Assembly: GCF_015674855.1 (NCBI RefSeq)
Contig: NZ_JADMLG010000002.1
Coordinates: 755,280 to 819,279 of the forward strand
Direction of reading: 5' to 3'
From: Nocardia bovistercoris
GTDB lineage: Bacteria; Actinomycetota; Actinomycetes; Mycobacteriales; Mycobacteriaceae
Length of the DNA stretch: 64,000 bases
Shown here piece after piece: positions 53,638-61,954 of this stretch. A program made the translations under genes and the position numbers. A model generated the notes under the pieces. That model did no database searches. It saw nothing but the letters and a program-made list of their open reading frames with translations, and was not told the origin of the DNA. How positions within the stretch are numbered: the first letter of the stretch is position 1; each line of letters opens with the position of its first letter.

Positions 53638-54552
53638 TCAGGCGCTGATGCTCGCCTTCTCCAGGATCTCGCGCGCGAGCGCGGCGGTCTCGGACGGGGT
53701 CTTGCCGACCTTGACGCCCGCCGCCTCCAGCGCGTCCTTCTTGGCCTGCGCGGTGCCGGCGGAACCGGACACGATGGCGCCCGCGTGGCCCATGGTCTTG
53801 CCCTCGGGGGCGGTGAAGCCCGCGACGTAGCCGACGACCGGCTTGGTGACGTTGGCCTTGATGTAGGCCGCGGCCCGCTCCTCGGCGTCGCCGCCGATCT
53901 CGCCGATCATCACGATCAGCTTGGTCTCGGGATCCTTCTCGAACGCCTCGATGGCGTCGATGTGGGTGGTGCCGATGACCGGGTCGCCGCCGATGCCGAT
54001 GGCGGTGGAGAAGCCGAAATCACGCAGCTCGTACATCATCTGGTAGGTCAGGGTGCCGGACTTGGACACCAGGCCGACCGGGCCCTTGCCGGTGATGTTG
54101 GCCGGGGTGATGCCGACCAGCGACTCGCCGGGGGTGATGATGCCGGGGCAGTTAGGGCCGATGATCCGGGTCTTGTTGCCCTTCTCGACGTTGTAGGCCC
54201 ACGCGTAGGCGGTGTCCTGCACCGGGATGCCCTCGGTGATGACCACGAGCAGCGGGATCTCGGCGTCGATCGCCTCGATGATCGCGTCCTTGGAGAACTT
54301 CGGCGGCACGAAGGCGATGGAGACATCGGCGCCGGTGGCCTTGATGGCCTCGGCGACGGTGCCGAAGACCGGCAGCTCGACCGCGTTGCCGTCCTTGTCG
54401 GTGTGCGCCACGGTGGTGCCCGCCTTGCGCGCGTTCACGCCGCCGACGACCTGCGTGCCCGCCTTCAGCATCAGCGCGGTGTGCTTGGTGCCCTCGCCGC
54501 CGGTGATGCCCTGGACGATGACCTTGGAATCCTTGTTGAGGAAGATTGACAT
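53638..54552 (-). CDS. sucD: Succinate-CoA ligase, alpha subunit
   Basis: A 304-residue subunit with the CoA-binding fold ([19 protein letters not shown]), [12 protein letters not shown], and the phosphorylated His256 in [19 protein letters not shown]. It joins SucC to convert succinyl-CoA to succinate with nucleotide triphosphate formation. It starts 13 bp after sucC. Confidence 0.97.
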   Translation of the reverse strand: MSIFLNKDSKVIVQGITGGEGTKHTALMLKAGTQVVGGVNARKAGTTVAHTDKDGNAVELPVFGTVAEAIKATGADVSIAFVPPKFSKDAIIEAIDAEIPLLVVITEGIPVQDTAYAWAYNVEKGNKTRIIGPNCPGIITPGESLVGITPANITGKGPVGLVSKSGTLTYQMMYELRDFGFSTAIGIGGDPVIGTTHIDAIEAFEKDPETKLIVMIGEIGGDAEERAAAYIKANVTKPVVGYVAGFTAPEGKTMGHAGAIVSGSAGTAQAKKDALEAAGVKVGKTPSETAALAREILEKASISA

Positions 54553-54565
54553 TTCAGGGTTTCCT

Positions 54566-55732
54566 TTACTTGGCCGCGGCGAGTTCGGCGGCCTTGTCGG
54601 CGCCTTCGTCCATTGTCTGCGCGAGGGTGATCAGCGGGTGCGCGGCGTCTACGAGGATCTGGCGACCCTCGTCCACTTTATTGCCGTCGAGGCGAACGAC
54701 GAGCGGCTTGTTGGCTTCGTCACCGAGGATCTCCAGGGCCTTGACGATGCCGTTGGCGACCGCGTCGCAGGCGGTGATGCCGCCGAAGACGTTCACGAAC
54801 ACGCTCTTGACCTGCGCGTCGTTCAGGATGACGTCGAGACCGTTGGCCATCACCTCGGCCGAGGCGCCGCCACCGATGTCGAGGAAGTTGGCGGGCTTGA
54901 CGCCGCCGTGGTTCTCACCGGCGTAGGCGACCACGTCGAGGGTGGACATGACAAGGCCCGCGCCGTTGCCGATGATGCCGACCTCGCCGTCGAGCTTGAC
55001 GTAGTTGAGGTCGTTCTCCTTGGCCTTGAGCTCGAGCGGGTCGGTGGCGTCGACGTCGGCGAAGGCGGCGTGGTCGGCGTGCCGGAATTCGGCGTTCTCG
55101 TCCAGGGTGACCTTGCCGTCGAGCGCGAGGATCTCGTCCTGCGGGGTGCGCACCAGCGGGTTGACCTCGACCAGGGTGGCGTCCTCGGCGATGAAGACCT
55201 CCCACAGCTTCTGGATGGTCACGGCCGCGGCGTCGAGCACGTCGGCGGGCAGGTGGCCCTGTTCGGCGATGGAGCGCGCGAACGCGAGGTCGACTCCGGT
55301 GACGGCGTCGACGGGGACCTTGGCGAGGCGCTCGGGCTTGGTCGCGGCGACCTCTTCGATCTCCATGCCGCCTTCGACCGAACACATGGCCAAGTAGGTG
55401 CGGTTGGAGCGGTCGAGCAGGAAGGAGATGTAGTACTCCTCCGCGATGTCCTTGGCTTCGGCGACAAGGATCTTCTTGGTGATGTGGCCCTTGATGTCGA
55501 GGCCGATGATGTTCTGCGCGTGGGTGAACGCGTCGTCCGGGGTGGCGGCGTACTTGACGCCACCGGCCTTGCCGCGGCCACCGACCTTCACCTGGGACTT
55601 GATCATCACCGGCTTGCCGATTTCCGCCGCGATGGCGCGGGCGTCCTCGGCCGTGTCCGTGACGCGGCCCTCGGACGAAGGCACTCCGTGCTTTACGAAG
55701 AGCTCCTTCGCCTGATATTCGAAGAGATCCAT
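54566..55732 (-). CDS. sucC: Succinate-CoA ligase, beta subunit
   Basis: A 388-residue ATP-grasp subunit: [20 protein letters not shown] at the start, [16 protein letters not shown] in the nucleotide-binding part, and a C-terminal domain with [12 protein letters not shown] and [13 protein letters not shown]. First gene of sucC-sucD, TCA cycle. Confidence 0.97.
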   Translation of the reverse strand: MDLFEYQAKELFVKHGVPSSEGRVTDTAEDARAIAAEIGKPVMIKSQVKVGGRGKAGGVKYAATPDDAFTHAQNIIGLDIKGHITKKILVAEAKDIAEEYYISFLLDRSNRTYLAMCSVEGGMEIEEVAATKPERLAKVPVDAVTGVDLAFARSIAEQGHLPADVLDAAAVTIQKLWEVFIAEDATLVEVNPLVRTPQDEILALDGKVTLDENAEFRHADHAAFADVDATDPLELKAKENDLNYVKLDGEVGIIGNGAGLVMSTLDVVAYAGENHGGVKPANFLDIGGGASAEVMANGLDVILNDAQVKSVFVNVFGGITACDAVANGIVKALEILGDEANKPLVVRLDGNKVDEGRQILVDAAHPLITLAQTMDEGADKAAELAAAK

Positions 55733-56193
55733 GTACTCACCGTCTCGTCTGCGTTGTCATGACAACGTCTTTGTTGGCGGCCCGACGTCGGAAGCGGGTC
55801 GGGTCGGACTCTAACCAGTCACATGGAGGGCCAATCGGCCACGTTCATCCTAAGTGGCGCAGGTCACGGGCCGATACTCGAGCGCGGAAAAACCCCCGGT
55901 CATCACTACCGGCGAGTAGCTTGTGCGCGTGCGGCAGGTCGGACCGGATAACGCCGCACGGCCCACACCTCTACTACGAGACGTCGTCGCCGAACCTCAC
56001 CCGAACACCCGAATCACGGTGAGAAATTCCGTTCCCCTATCGTGATCAATGTCACATGTTTGAATACAGCGAGTGCAGCGCTTGCGGGCGGCTCAATCGT
56101 TTCGTTACCGTCATTGCGGTCGATGTCACAACTAGATCACGCTCCGTTGTCCCAAAGACTCCGTTGTTCCCAGAAGGAGGACGGCAAGCCTTG
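55733..56193. other. Divergent control region of sucCD and the M23 peptidase locus
   Basis: No gene seen. It contains the CRP-like site at 56041-56056 and a GAAGGAGG ribosome site near 56173 for the short ORF that follows. Confidence 0.45.
56041..56056. promoter_or_regulatory. CRP/GlxR-type binding site
   Basis: CGTGA-TCAATG-TCACA fits TGTGA-N6-TCACA with one change. It lies 309 bp before sucC and 138 bp before the short ORF of the M23 locus, so it could control either direction. Confidence 0.6.
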
Positions 56194-56337
56194 ATGCAGC
56201 ACCGCAAAGCTCCGCAGGTGGTGAGCCGTTTCTCTGTGGATCAGCCGACATCGCTCTCATGCCGGATCCCCTCGTGCCGGATCTCCGGCGCCCCGACCGC
56301 CCGGTCCCTCAGCTTCACGATGTGGCACAGCCGATGA
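56194..56337 (+). CDS. 47-residue ORF coupled (ATGA) to the M23 peptidase gene
   Basis: An ATG (or TTG one codon earlier) follows AGAAGGAGG at a distance of about 12 bases. The ORF reads MQHRKAPQVVSRFSVDQPTS and ends in TGA that shares bases with the peptidase ATG at 56334. The downstream ATG has no ribosome site of its own. So this is either a leader peptide that delivers ribosomes, or the true N-terminus of the peptidase separated by a frameshift near 56255. Confidence 0.5.
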   Translation: MQHRKAPQVVSRFSVDQPTSLSCRIPSCRISGAPTARSLSFTMWHSR

Positions 56338-57737
56338 ACAATCGCTCCACCCTCGCCGCCGGTAGTCGCGCCAAGCGGGGACATCGCTATCGCGATGACG
56401 ACGAACCCTTCGCCCACGCCGATCACACCGGAACGCGGTCGAATTCGTCAGGTCATCACTACGCCCAAGGCGCTGTCGGCGCCGCCGGTGCCGTAGCCGG
56501 ATTCGAGGCCGCACCGGGCTTCGATGCCACGCCGCAGGGCGGTCACCACGCCGATGCGGTCGAGAACACCGGTTCGTGGGCCGTGAACACCGATTGGTCA
56601 CAGCAGGCAGCCTGGTCCGATGGCGCCGCGTGGTCCGACGGACCGGCCTGGAACAACTCCGCCGAAGCGTGGACCCCCGACGCCGACGGCTCCTGGAACG
56701 ACGCGAACCCCACCTGGAGCGCCGACACCGACGATTCCTGGACTCCGGAATCGAACGCGTCATGGGCGCCCGAGACCGACGGCTCGTGGACACCGGGCGA
56801 CAACAACCCGTTGACCCCCAACGCGCAGGGCTGCTGGGCCCCTCCCCAGCAGTCGTGGACCTCCGACGCCGACGGCTCGTGGACCTCCGAAGCCGAAGTT
56901 CCGTGGGCCCCCGACGCCGACGGCTCCTGGACCGAGAGCGCCGCCGATTCCGACAAGGTCACCCCGACCATCATCCCGGCGCGCGACCCGCACCGCCGCG
57001 GCGGCGCGCACCGGATGCCGGCACCGCCCGCCTCGTTCAAGGGCCGCGCCGCGGTCGTCGCGGTGGCCGCGGGCGCGGTCGTCGCCGCCGGGCAGGCCGC
57101 CTTCGCCTCGCCGGAGCTGCCGACCTCCTCCAACACCATCGACTACGAGGCCGCCGGGCAGGTCCACGAGATCGCCGCGCAGTCCATGAGCGTCGCCGAC
57201 CCCTCGATCGAGCCGGGATCGCCGCAGGTGCTCAACGTCTCGTCACCGGCGAATCTCGGCCAGTTCAACGACATGTTGCAGAAGGGCCAGAAGTACGCCA
57301 ACGACCTGGCCGCCCAGGAAGCCGCCAAACTGCGGCCGCTGTTCACCAAATTCGCGGCGGGCACCTTCACCTCCGGCTACGGCGCCCGGTGGGGCGTGCA
57401 GCATCTCGGCGTCGACATCGCGGGCCCCATCGGCACCCCGATCTACGCGGTCGCCGACGGCACCGTCATCGAAGCGGGTCCGGCTGCCGGATTCGGCATG
57501 TGGGTGCGCCTGCTGCACGACGACGGCACGATCACCATCTACGGCCACATCGACACCTCGACGGTCTCCCAGGGCCAGCGCGTCACAGCGGGCGACCAGA
57601 TCGCCACCATCGGCAACCGCGGCTTCTCCACCGGCCCGCACTGCCACTTCGAGGTGTGGCAGAACGGCACCGACAAAGTCGATCCGCTTCCGTGGCTCGC
57701 CAGTCGCGGTATCAGCCTCGGTCCGCGCGGAGACTAG
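56334..57737 (+). CDS. M23 metallopeptidase with W-rich repeat region
   Basis: A 467-residue protein. The N-terminal 220 residues are cytoplasmic-type, acidic, with repeats of the DADGSW and SWTPE kind. A hydrophobic helix follows (near 240-260). The C-terminal LytM/M23 domain has the zinc ligands HLGVD and GPHCHFEVW, both complete, so a peptidoglycan endopeptidase is likely. It equals Rv0950c by position next to sucC. The start at 56334 is ATGA-coupled to a short ORF; ATG 56259 in the same frame is an alternative. Confidence 0.85.
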   Translation: MNNRSTLAAGSRAKRGHRYRDDDEPFAHADHTGTRSNSSGHHYAQGAVGAAGAVAGFEAAPGFDATPQGGHHADAVENTGSWAVNTDWSQQAAWSDGAAWSDGPAWNNSAEAWTPDADGSWNDANPTWSADTDDSWTPESNASWAPETDGSWTPGDNNPLTPNAQGCWAPPQQSWTSDADGSWTSEAEVPWAPDADGSWTESAADSDKVTPTIIPARDPHRRGGAHRMPAPPASFKGRAAVVAVAAGAVVAAGQAAFASPELPTSSNTIDYEAAGQVHEIAAQSMSVADPSIEPGSPQVLNVSSPANLGQFNDMLQKGQKYANDLAAQEAAKLRPLFTKFAAGTFTSGYGARWGVQHLGVDIAGPIGTPIYAVADGTVIEAGPAAGFGMWVRLLHDDGTITIYGHIDTSTVSQGQRVTAGDQIATIGNRGFSTGPHCHFEVWQNGTDKVDPLPWLASRGISLGPRGD

Positions 57738-58286
57738 GAATCCGGGCGGACACCGGGGATACGGCTCACGGGATACCGAGAGCCGTCCGGTCGAGCAGGC
57801 TGCGATCCGCGTTCCGACCGTACAGCGCCCTTCCGGCGTGAGCCGCGCTCACAGGTGACTCCCGGCCATGCGACCGTCGATTCGCCTGGCGCACAGCTCG
57901 ACTCACCACCGATCAGCGCCGGCGACACGCCGCTATCGAACGTGCCCATCGCGCACTTTCGTGCCGTCGCACCCGTCGAGACGTAGATGATCCGCAAGCC
58001 GCCACGTGTCCTCGTGGGCGCCATGTCTCAACTCGCTTGCACCGAATCCGATTCTCCGTGCATTCCAAGGAGATTCACAGCCGGCGCGCATTGATATCGA
58101 GCAATTCGATCGTTACCGTCGATTTCTCGACAGGTCGATGAACGGTCACACTCGGAGGACGAAAAGCTCGATGCGCGTGGCGAATACCGCACTGATCGCG
58201 ATACTCGAACGAAGACCAGCACGTATCGGACGATATGCAGGTTACCGACATTCCGGACATAACGCGCGAACAGTGCGGTCGGCGCT
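57738..58286. other. Intergenic region between the two M23 genes
   Basis: No gene or strong repeat seen. Probably carries the promoter of the second M23 gene. Confidence 0.4.
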
Positions 58287-59093
58287 ATGACAGGGTTCGC
58301 AGACTGGGAAGCAGACGCGTGGGCGCACGAGGAGCCCTGGGATCAGCAATATTTCAGTTACCCAGAGGAGCCGCGCCGACCCCGCCGCCGCGGCGCGCAT
58401 CGCACACCCCCGCCCCCGCACTCTCTACGCGGCCGGATCGTCGCTTTCGCACTCGCGGCGGGTGCGTTCACCGCGGCCGGACAACAGCTGTGGCCCTCCG
58501 CCGAAGAGCCCGCTCCGACAGTGGAATACGAAGCGCTCGGACAGGCGGACGCCCCCGCGCCGCTGCCGCCCGACAGCCCGGAACTCCTGGACACCGTGCG
58601 GCCGACCGATCCCGACCGGTACGCCGACCTGATCGACAGCGGCGCCCGCTACGCGGAAGAACTCGCCGCCGAACAGGCCGCGAAACTGCGTCCGCTCTTC
58701 ATGAAGTTCACCTCGGGAACCTTCACCTCCGGATACGGCGCGCGGTGGGGCACCCTGCATCCCGGCGTCGACGTGGCGGCCCCCATCGGCACGCCCATCT
58801 ACGCCGTCGAGGACGGTACGGTCATCGACGCGGGTCCGGCCAGCGGTTTCGGCATGTGGGTGCGGCTGCGCGGCGACGACGGCACCGTCACCGTGTACGG
58901 GCACATCAACACCGCACTCGTGGCGGTCGGCGACCACGTGACCGCGGGCGACGAGATCGCCACCGTCGGCAATCGGGGCGAATCCACCGGTCCGCACTGC
59001 CATTTCGAGGTCTGGCTCAACGGCACCGACCGCATCGATCCGATCCCGTGGCTCGCCACCCGAGGCATCAGCCTCGGCCCGGAACGCGACTGA
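58287..59093 (+). CDS. M23 metallopeptidase, second copy
   Basis: A 268-residue paralogue of the previous gene. It has a short acidic start, an RRRGAHRTPPPP linker, one helix (about 48-66) and a complete M23 domain (HPGVDVAAPIGTPIYAV, GPHCHFEVW). It lacks the W-rich repeat region. From the Ala/Glu-rich helix onward the two copies are very similar (AAKLRPLF, SGYGARWG, SLGP at the end), so they arose by duplication. Confidence 0.88.
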   Translation: MTGFADWEADAWAHEEPWDQQYFSYPEEPRRPRRRGAHRTPPPPHSLRGRIVAFALAAGAFTAAGQQLWPSAEEPAPTVEYEALGQADAPAPLPPDSPELLDTVRPTDPDRYADLIDSGARYAEELAAEQAAKLRPLFMKFTSGTFTSGYGARWGTLHPGVDVAAPIGTPIYAVEDGTVIDAGPASGFGMWVRLRGDDGTVTVYGHINTALVAVGDHVTAGDEIATVGNRGESTGPHCHFEVWLNGTDRIDPIPWLATRGISLGPERD

Positions 59094-59152
59094 CCGGCGA
59101 GGTGAGCAAGCGCACGCTGTGCCGTGTCACCGCACCCGATTAGCGTGAGGGC

Positions 59153-60535
59153 ATGGCCCGTACATCGACGTACACCCAGTTCATCGCACTGCCGCCGGAA
59201 ACGCTGTGGCAGGTGGTCGGCAATCCGGGGCATTGGTCACGGTGGAATCCGGCGGTCACCTCGGCGGTGCTCGACGGGCCGGTCGCGGTGGGCGCCGGCG
59301 GGCGGTACATGCCGCGCGGGCCGGTGGCGGAACGGGTGCACCGGTGGACGAGCACGCCATTCCGAATCACCGAGGTGACGCCCGGCCGCAGCCTCACTCT
59401 CGAACAGCCCGAACCGCCGTCCGGCGTGATGCGTGTGACGTGGATGCTGGAACCGCACGGCACGGGCACCCTGGTCACCCAGGCGCTCACCTTCACCGGC
59501 GTCGCGGGTCCCGCGGCGCGAGCGGTGGCCGGGGCGCGACTCGAGGCCGACGGCCGCGTCATGTTCGCCCGCCTCGCCCTCGCCGCGGGCATCACCCCCG
59601 ACGCCGACGCGCTCGCCGTCGTGATCGCGGGCGGCAGCGGCGCACTCGGCCGCAACCTCGCCGCCGACCTGGTCTGCCGCGGCCTCGGTGTCACCGTCCT
59701 CACCCGCCGCCACGATCCGAAACTGCCCTTCGCGCAGGTGGAATGGGACGGAAGGACCGTCGGCGACTGGGCCCGCGCGCTCGACGATCCGACCGAGACC
59801 GCGATCGTGAACCTCGCGGGCAGAATCGTCGACTGCCGCCCAACCCCGCGCAATATCGCCCGATTGCGCGACAGCCGAGTCGAATCCACCCGTGCGCTGG
59901 TCACCGCCGTAGCCGCCCAACCGGAGCCCGTGGCCCGCTGGATACAGGCGAGCACCACGGCCATCTGGTCGGACGCGGGCGAACTCCGCTGCACCGAGAC
60001 AACCCCGCTGCCGGAAGGACTTCCGCAGATGACGGGCGTCGCGCGACCGTGGGAGGAAGCTTTCGACGGCGCGAAGGCCGACCACTCGACCATCCTGCGC
60101 ACCTCGATAGTGCTGGACAGGCACGCCCCCGCCTTGCGACGGCTCGTCCAACTGACCAAGGCCGGACTCGGCGGCCGAGTCGGCAGCGGCGCCCAATGGT
60201 TCAGCTGGATCCACATCGAAGACTGGCTGGCCATAGTCCGCGCCGCCCTCGGCCTCGACCCCGACATCACCCTCCCGAACGGAATCCTGGTAGCCGCCAC
60301 CGACTCCCCCGTCCGCAATCACGAACTCATGTCCACCCTGCGCCACCACCTCCACCGTCCCCCCGCACCACCGACCCCAACCCTCGCCCTCACCCTCGGT
60401 GCGATCCTCCTCCGCACCGACCCAGCCCTTGCCCTCACCGGCAGACACACAACCTCCCCCGCCCTCCGCGACGCAGGCTTCACCTTCCGCTACCCAACCC
60501 TGCCCGAAGCCCTCACCGACCTCATCCCCCGATGA
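59153..60535 (+). CDS. SRPBCC domain fused to a TIGR01777-type epimerase
   Basis: A 460-residue fusion. Residues 1-145 form an SRPBCC lipid/ligand-binding domain (LPPETLWQVVGNPGHWSRWN). From 155 a Rossmann fold of the SDR39U1/TIGR01777 type follows, with GGSGALG (160-166), VNLAGRIVD, RVESTRALV and FSWIHIEDWL. The catalytic role is unknown. The last 60 residues are encoded with unusually C-rich codons. Confidence 0.88.
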   Translation: MARTSTYTQFIALPPETLWQVVGNPGHWSRWNPAVTSAVLDGPVAVGAGGRYMPRGPVAERVHRWTSTPFRITEVTPGRSLTLEQPEPPSGVMRVTWMLEPHGTGTLVTQALTFTGVAGPAARAVAGARLEADGRVMFARLALAAGITPDADALAVVIAGGSGALGRNLAADLVCRGLGVTVLTRRHDPKLPFAQVEWDGRTVGDWARALDDPTETAIVNLAGRIVDCRPTPRNIARLRDSRVESTRALVTAVAAQPEPVARWIQASTTAIWSDAGELRCTETTPLPEGLPQMTGVARPWEEAFDGAKADHSTILRTSIVLDRHAPALRRLVQLTKAGLGGRVGSGAQWFSWIHIEDWLAIVRAALGLDPDITLPNGILVAATDSPVRNHELMSTLRHHLHRPPAPPTPTLALTLGAILLRTDPALALTGRHTTSPALRDAGFTFRYPTLPEALTDLIPR

Positions 60536-60699
60536 CCGAAACTCCCAGCATGGCTCGAGCGCCGGGTGCCTTTGGATGATCGGTGACCGGCGAAGACATC
60601 GAGCGGGCCAGTTGTAGATCGAAGACACAGATACGCTGGCTCTTCGCACTCGAGCGGGCACGTCTCTCGCCGGTATCGCGCCCCCACGGCATACGGCTA

Positions 60700-60843
60700 C
60701 TACTTGGGCACGTTGGATTGCGTGGGGCGTGGTGGGAGGCGGCGCCCGAGGATCTTCTCAGCCTCCCGGCGACGCTCGGCGATCTGCTCGGGGGTGAGTT
60801 TCACCCGGGTAACGCGCATGGTTCCCCGTGTCAACGCACTCAT
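60700..60843 (-). CDS. 47-residue basic protein coupled to the ADP-ribosyltransferase-like gene
   Basis: The ATG overlaps the stop of the preceding gene (TGATG) after GAGGAGG. The product reads MSALTRGTMRVTRVKLTPEQ and continues as a charged helix with IAERRREAEKILGRR, ending NVPK. No family recognised. Tight coupling to a toxin-like gene suggests an antitoxin or partner. Confidence 0.6.
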   Translation of the reverse strand: MSALTRGTMRVTRVKLTPEQIAERRREAEKILGRRLPPRPTQSNVPK

Positions 60844-61418
60844 CACTCGCCTCCTCGTACGATCGCCTTGATTCGCCATATGCTACGCGCTGCGTCCCAC
60901 TCGACGCCAACGACGAACAGGGTACGAGCGTCGATCACCAGGACTTCCTTTTCGGCGGGCTCCTCGGCGAGGTCTCCCAATCGCAGGGCCGGGACTCCCG
61001 CCTGAACGATCAGATCCAAGATCACCGGATTGACGCGCGTGTAGGAGTGCGGTGGGTTCGCCGCGCCGGAGGTCGACAGAAACCCGTGGTGGATGATGTC
61101 TTCATCGATCAACTCGTACAACGAATCATCATCGACGATGCCCAAGTCCGCAGCCTCGGCCTCACGGGTAACCCGCACCGCAGTTTCGAGGGGGTATTTG
61201 GCGAGCCCCGATCTGATCAGGCGTACACGACGCTCGTTCGCGGGTGTCATCTCGATATGGCCCCACAACGACTTGTTGATCATCTCGTGCGCGTTGTACG
61301 TATAGGCACGAATAACATCGGCTTCGCTCGCGGTGAGCCGGTCGGGCCGCTGTCCCGCCAATGCTGTTTCCGCAAGCGGAATCTCATCGAAGCCGAACCG
61401 GTCGCCGTCATCCGTCAC
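60843..61418 (-). CDS. ADP-ribosyltransferase-like protein
   Basis: A 191-residue protein with the R-S-E pattern of ADP-ribosylating toxins of the VIP2/ADPrib_exo_Tox type. The first block ends in TAVRVTR (Arg82 or Arg85), the STS element is GFLSTSG (Ser115-Ser117), and the E-x-E element is Glu156-Lys-Glu158 in AEKEVLVIDA. LTASEADVIRAYTYNAHEMI matches the N-terminal helix of the family. No signal peptide or delivery domain is present. It differs from the toxin at 7609 by an intact E-x-E. It is followed by a coupled 47-residue ORF. Confidence 0.7.
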   Translation of the reverse strand: MTDDGDRFGFDEIPLAETALAGQRPDRLTASEADVIRAYTYNAHEMINKSLWGHIEMTPANERRVRLIRSGLAKYPLETAVRVTREAEAADLGIVDDDSLYELIDEDIIHHGFLSTSGAANPPHSYTRVNPVILDLIVQAGVPALRLGDLAEEPAEKEVLVIDARTLFVVGVEWDAARSIWRIKAIVRGGE

Positions 61419-61470
61419 TCCCGGATTCTGACGTACTGCCCTGCTCGTACCGCAAACAGACAGGAAAGGC

Positions 61471-61896
61471 TTATGGGGCGGCGGCGATGGCCAGGCCGAT
61501 TAGGGTTGCCACCTTGGTGATCTCCAAGCCGACGTACCAGAGGTGGGCGTGGGAGCGGGGGAGGTCCTCGCCTGCCAGGACGCGGTTGGAGCGGCGGGTC
61601 AGCGGGGGGCGTATCGCGAGGATTTGGATGGCGAGGACGGCGATGGTGGCGCCGAGCCATGCCCAGTTCGCTCCCGATGGGGTGAGTACGAGGAAGGCTG
61701 CGAGCAGGAGGAGCGCGAGGACGGACTCGACGGTGTTGAGGGCGCGGAATACCAGGCGGCCGATGCCGAGGCCGAGGGGGACGGTGATGCCGGGGGCGCG
61801 GAATTTGAGGGGCGCCTCGAGGAAGGAGATGGCCAGCACCATCCCGAGCCAGAGCATCGGGAGGAACCACACCACATGTTGTGCGAGATTCTCCAT
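61471..61896 (-). CDS. Small four-helix membrane protein
   Basis: A 141-residue protein with four hydrophobic helices (about 5-25, 50-70, 76-92 and 118-139) and a charged loop LTRRSNRVLAGEDLPRSHAH. I do not recognise the family. It lies between pcrA and the ADP-ribosyltransferase-like gene on the same strand, 58 bp after pcrA. Confidence 0.7.
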   Translation of the reverse strand: MENLAQHVVWFLPMLWLGMVLAISFLEAPLKFRAPGITVPLGLGIGRLVFRALNTVESVLALLLLAAFLVLTPSGANWAWLGATIAVLAIQILAIRPPLTRRSNRVLAGEDLPRSHAHLWYVGLEITKVATLIGLAIAAAP

Positions 61897-61954
61897 ACCT
61901 CGGGACCATACAGACCGATGGGTCCGTACAGCAGGGCCGTTTGACCCGAAAAGT

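Noticed and set aside
57738..58286. Possible ydaO/yuaA (c-di-AMP) riboswitch before the M23 peptidases
   Set aside because: Such riboswitches precede wall hydrolases in actinobacteria, but I could not find the conserved elements here or in 55733-56193.
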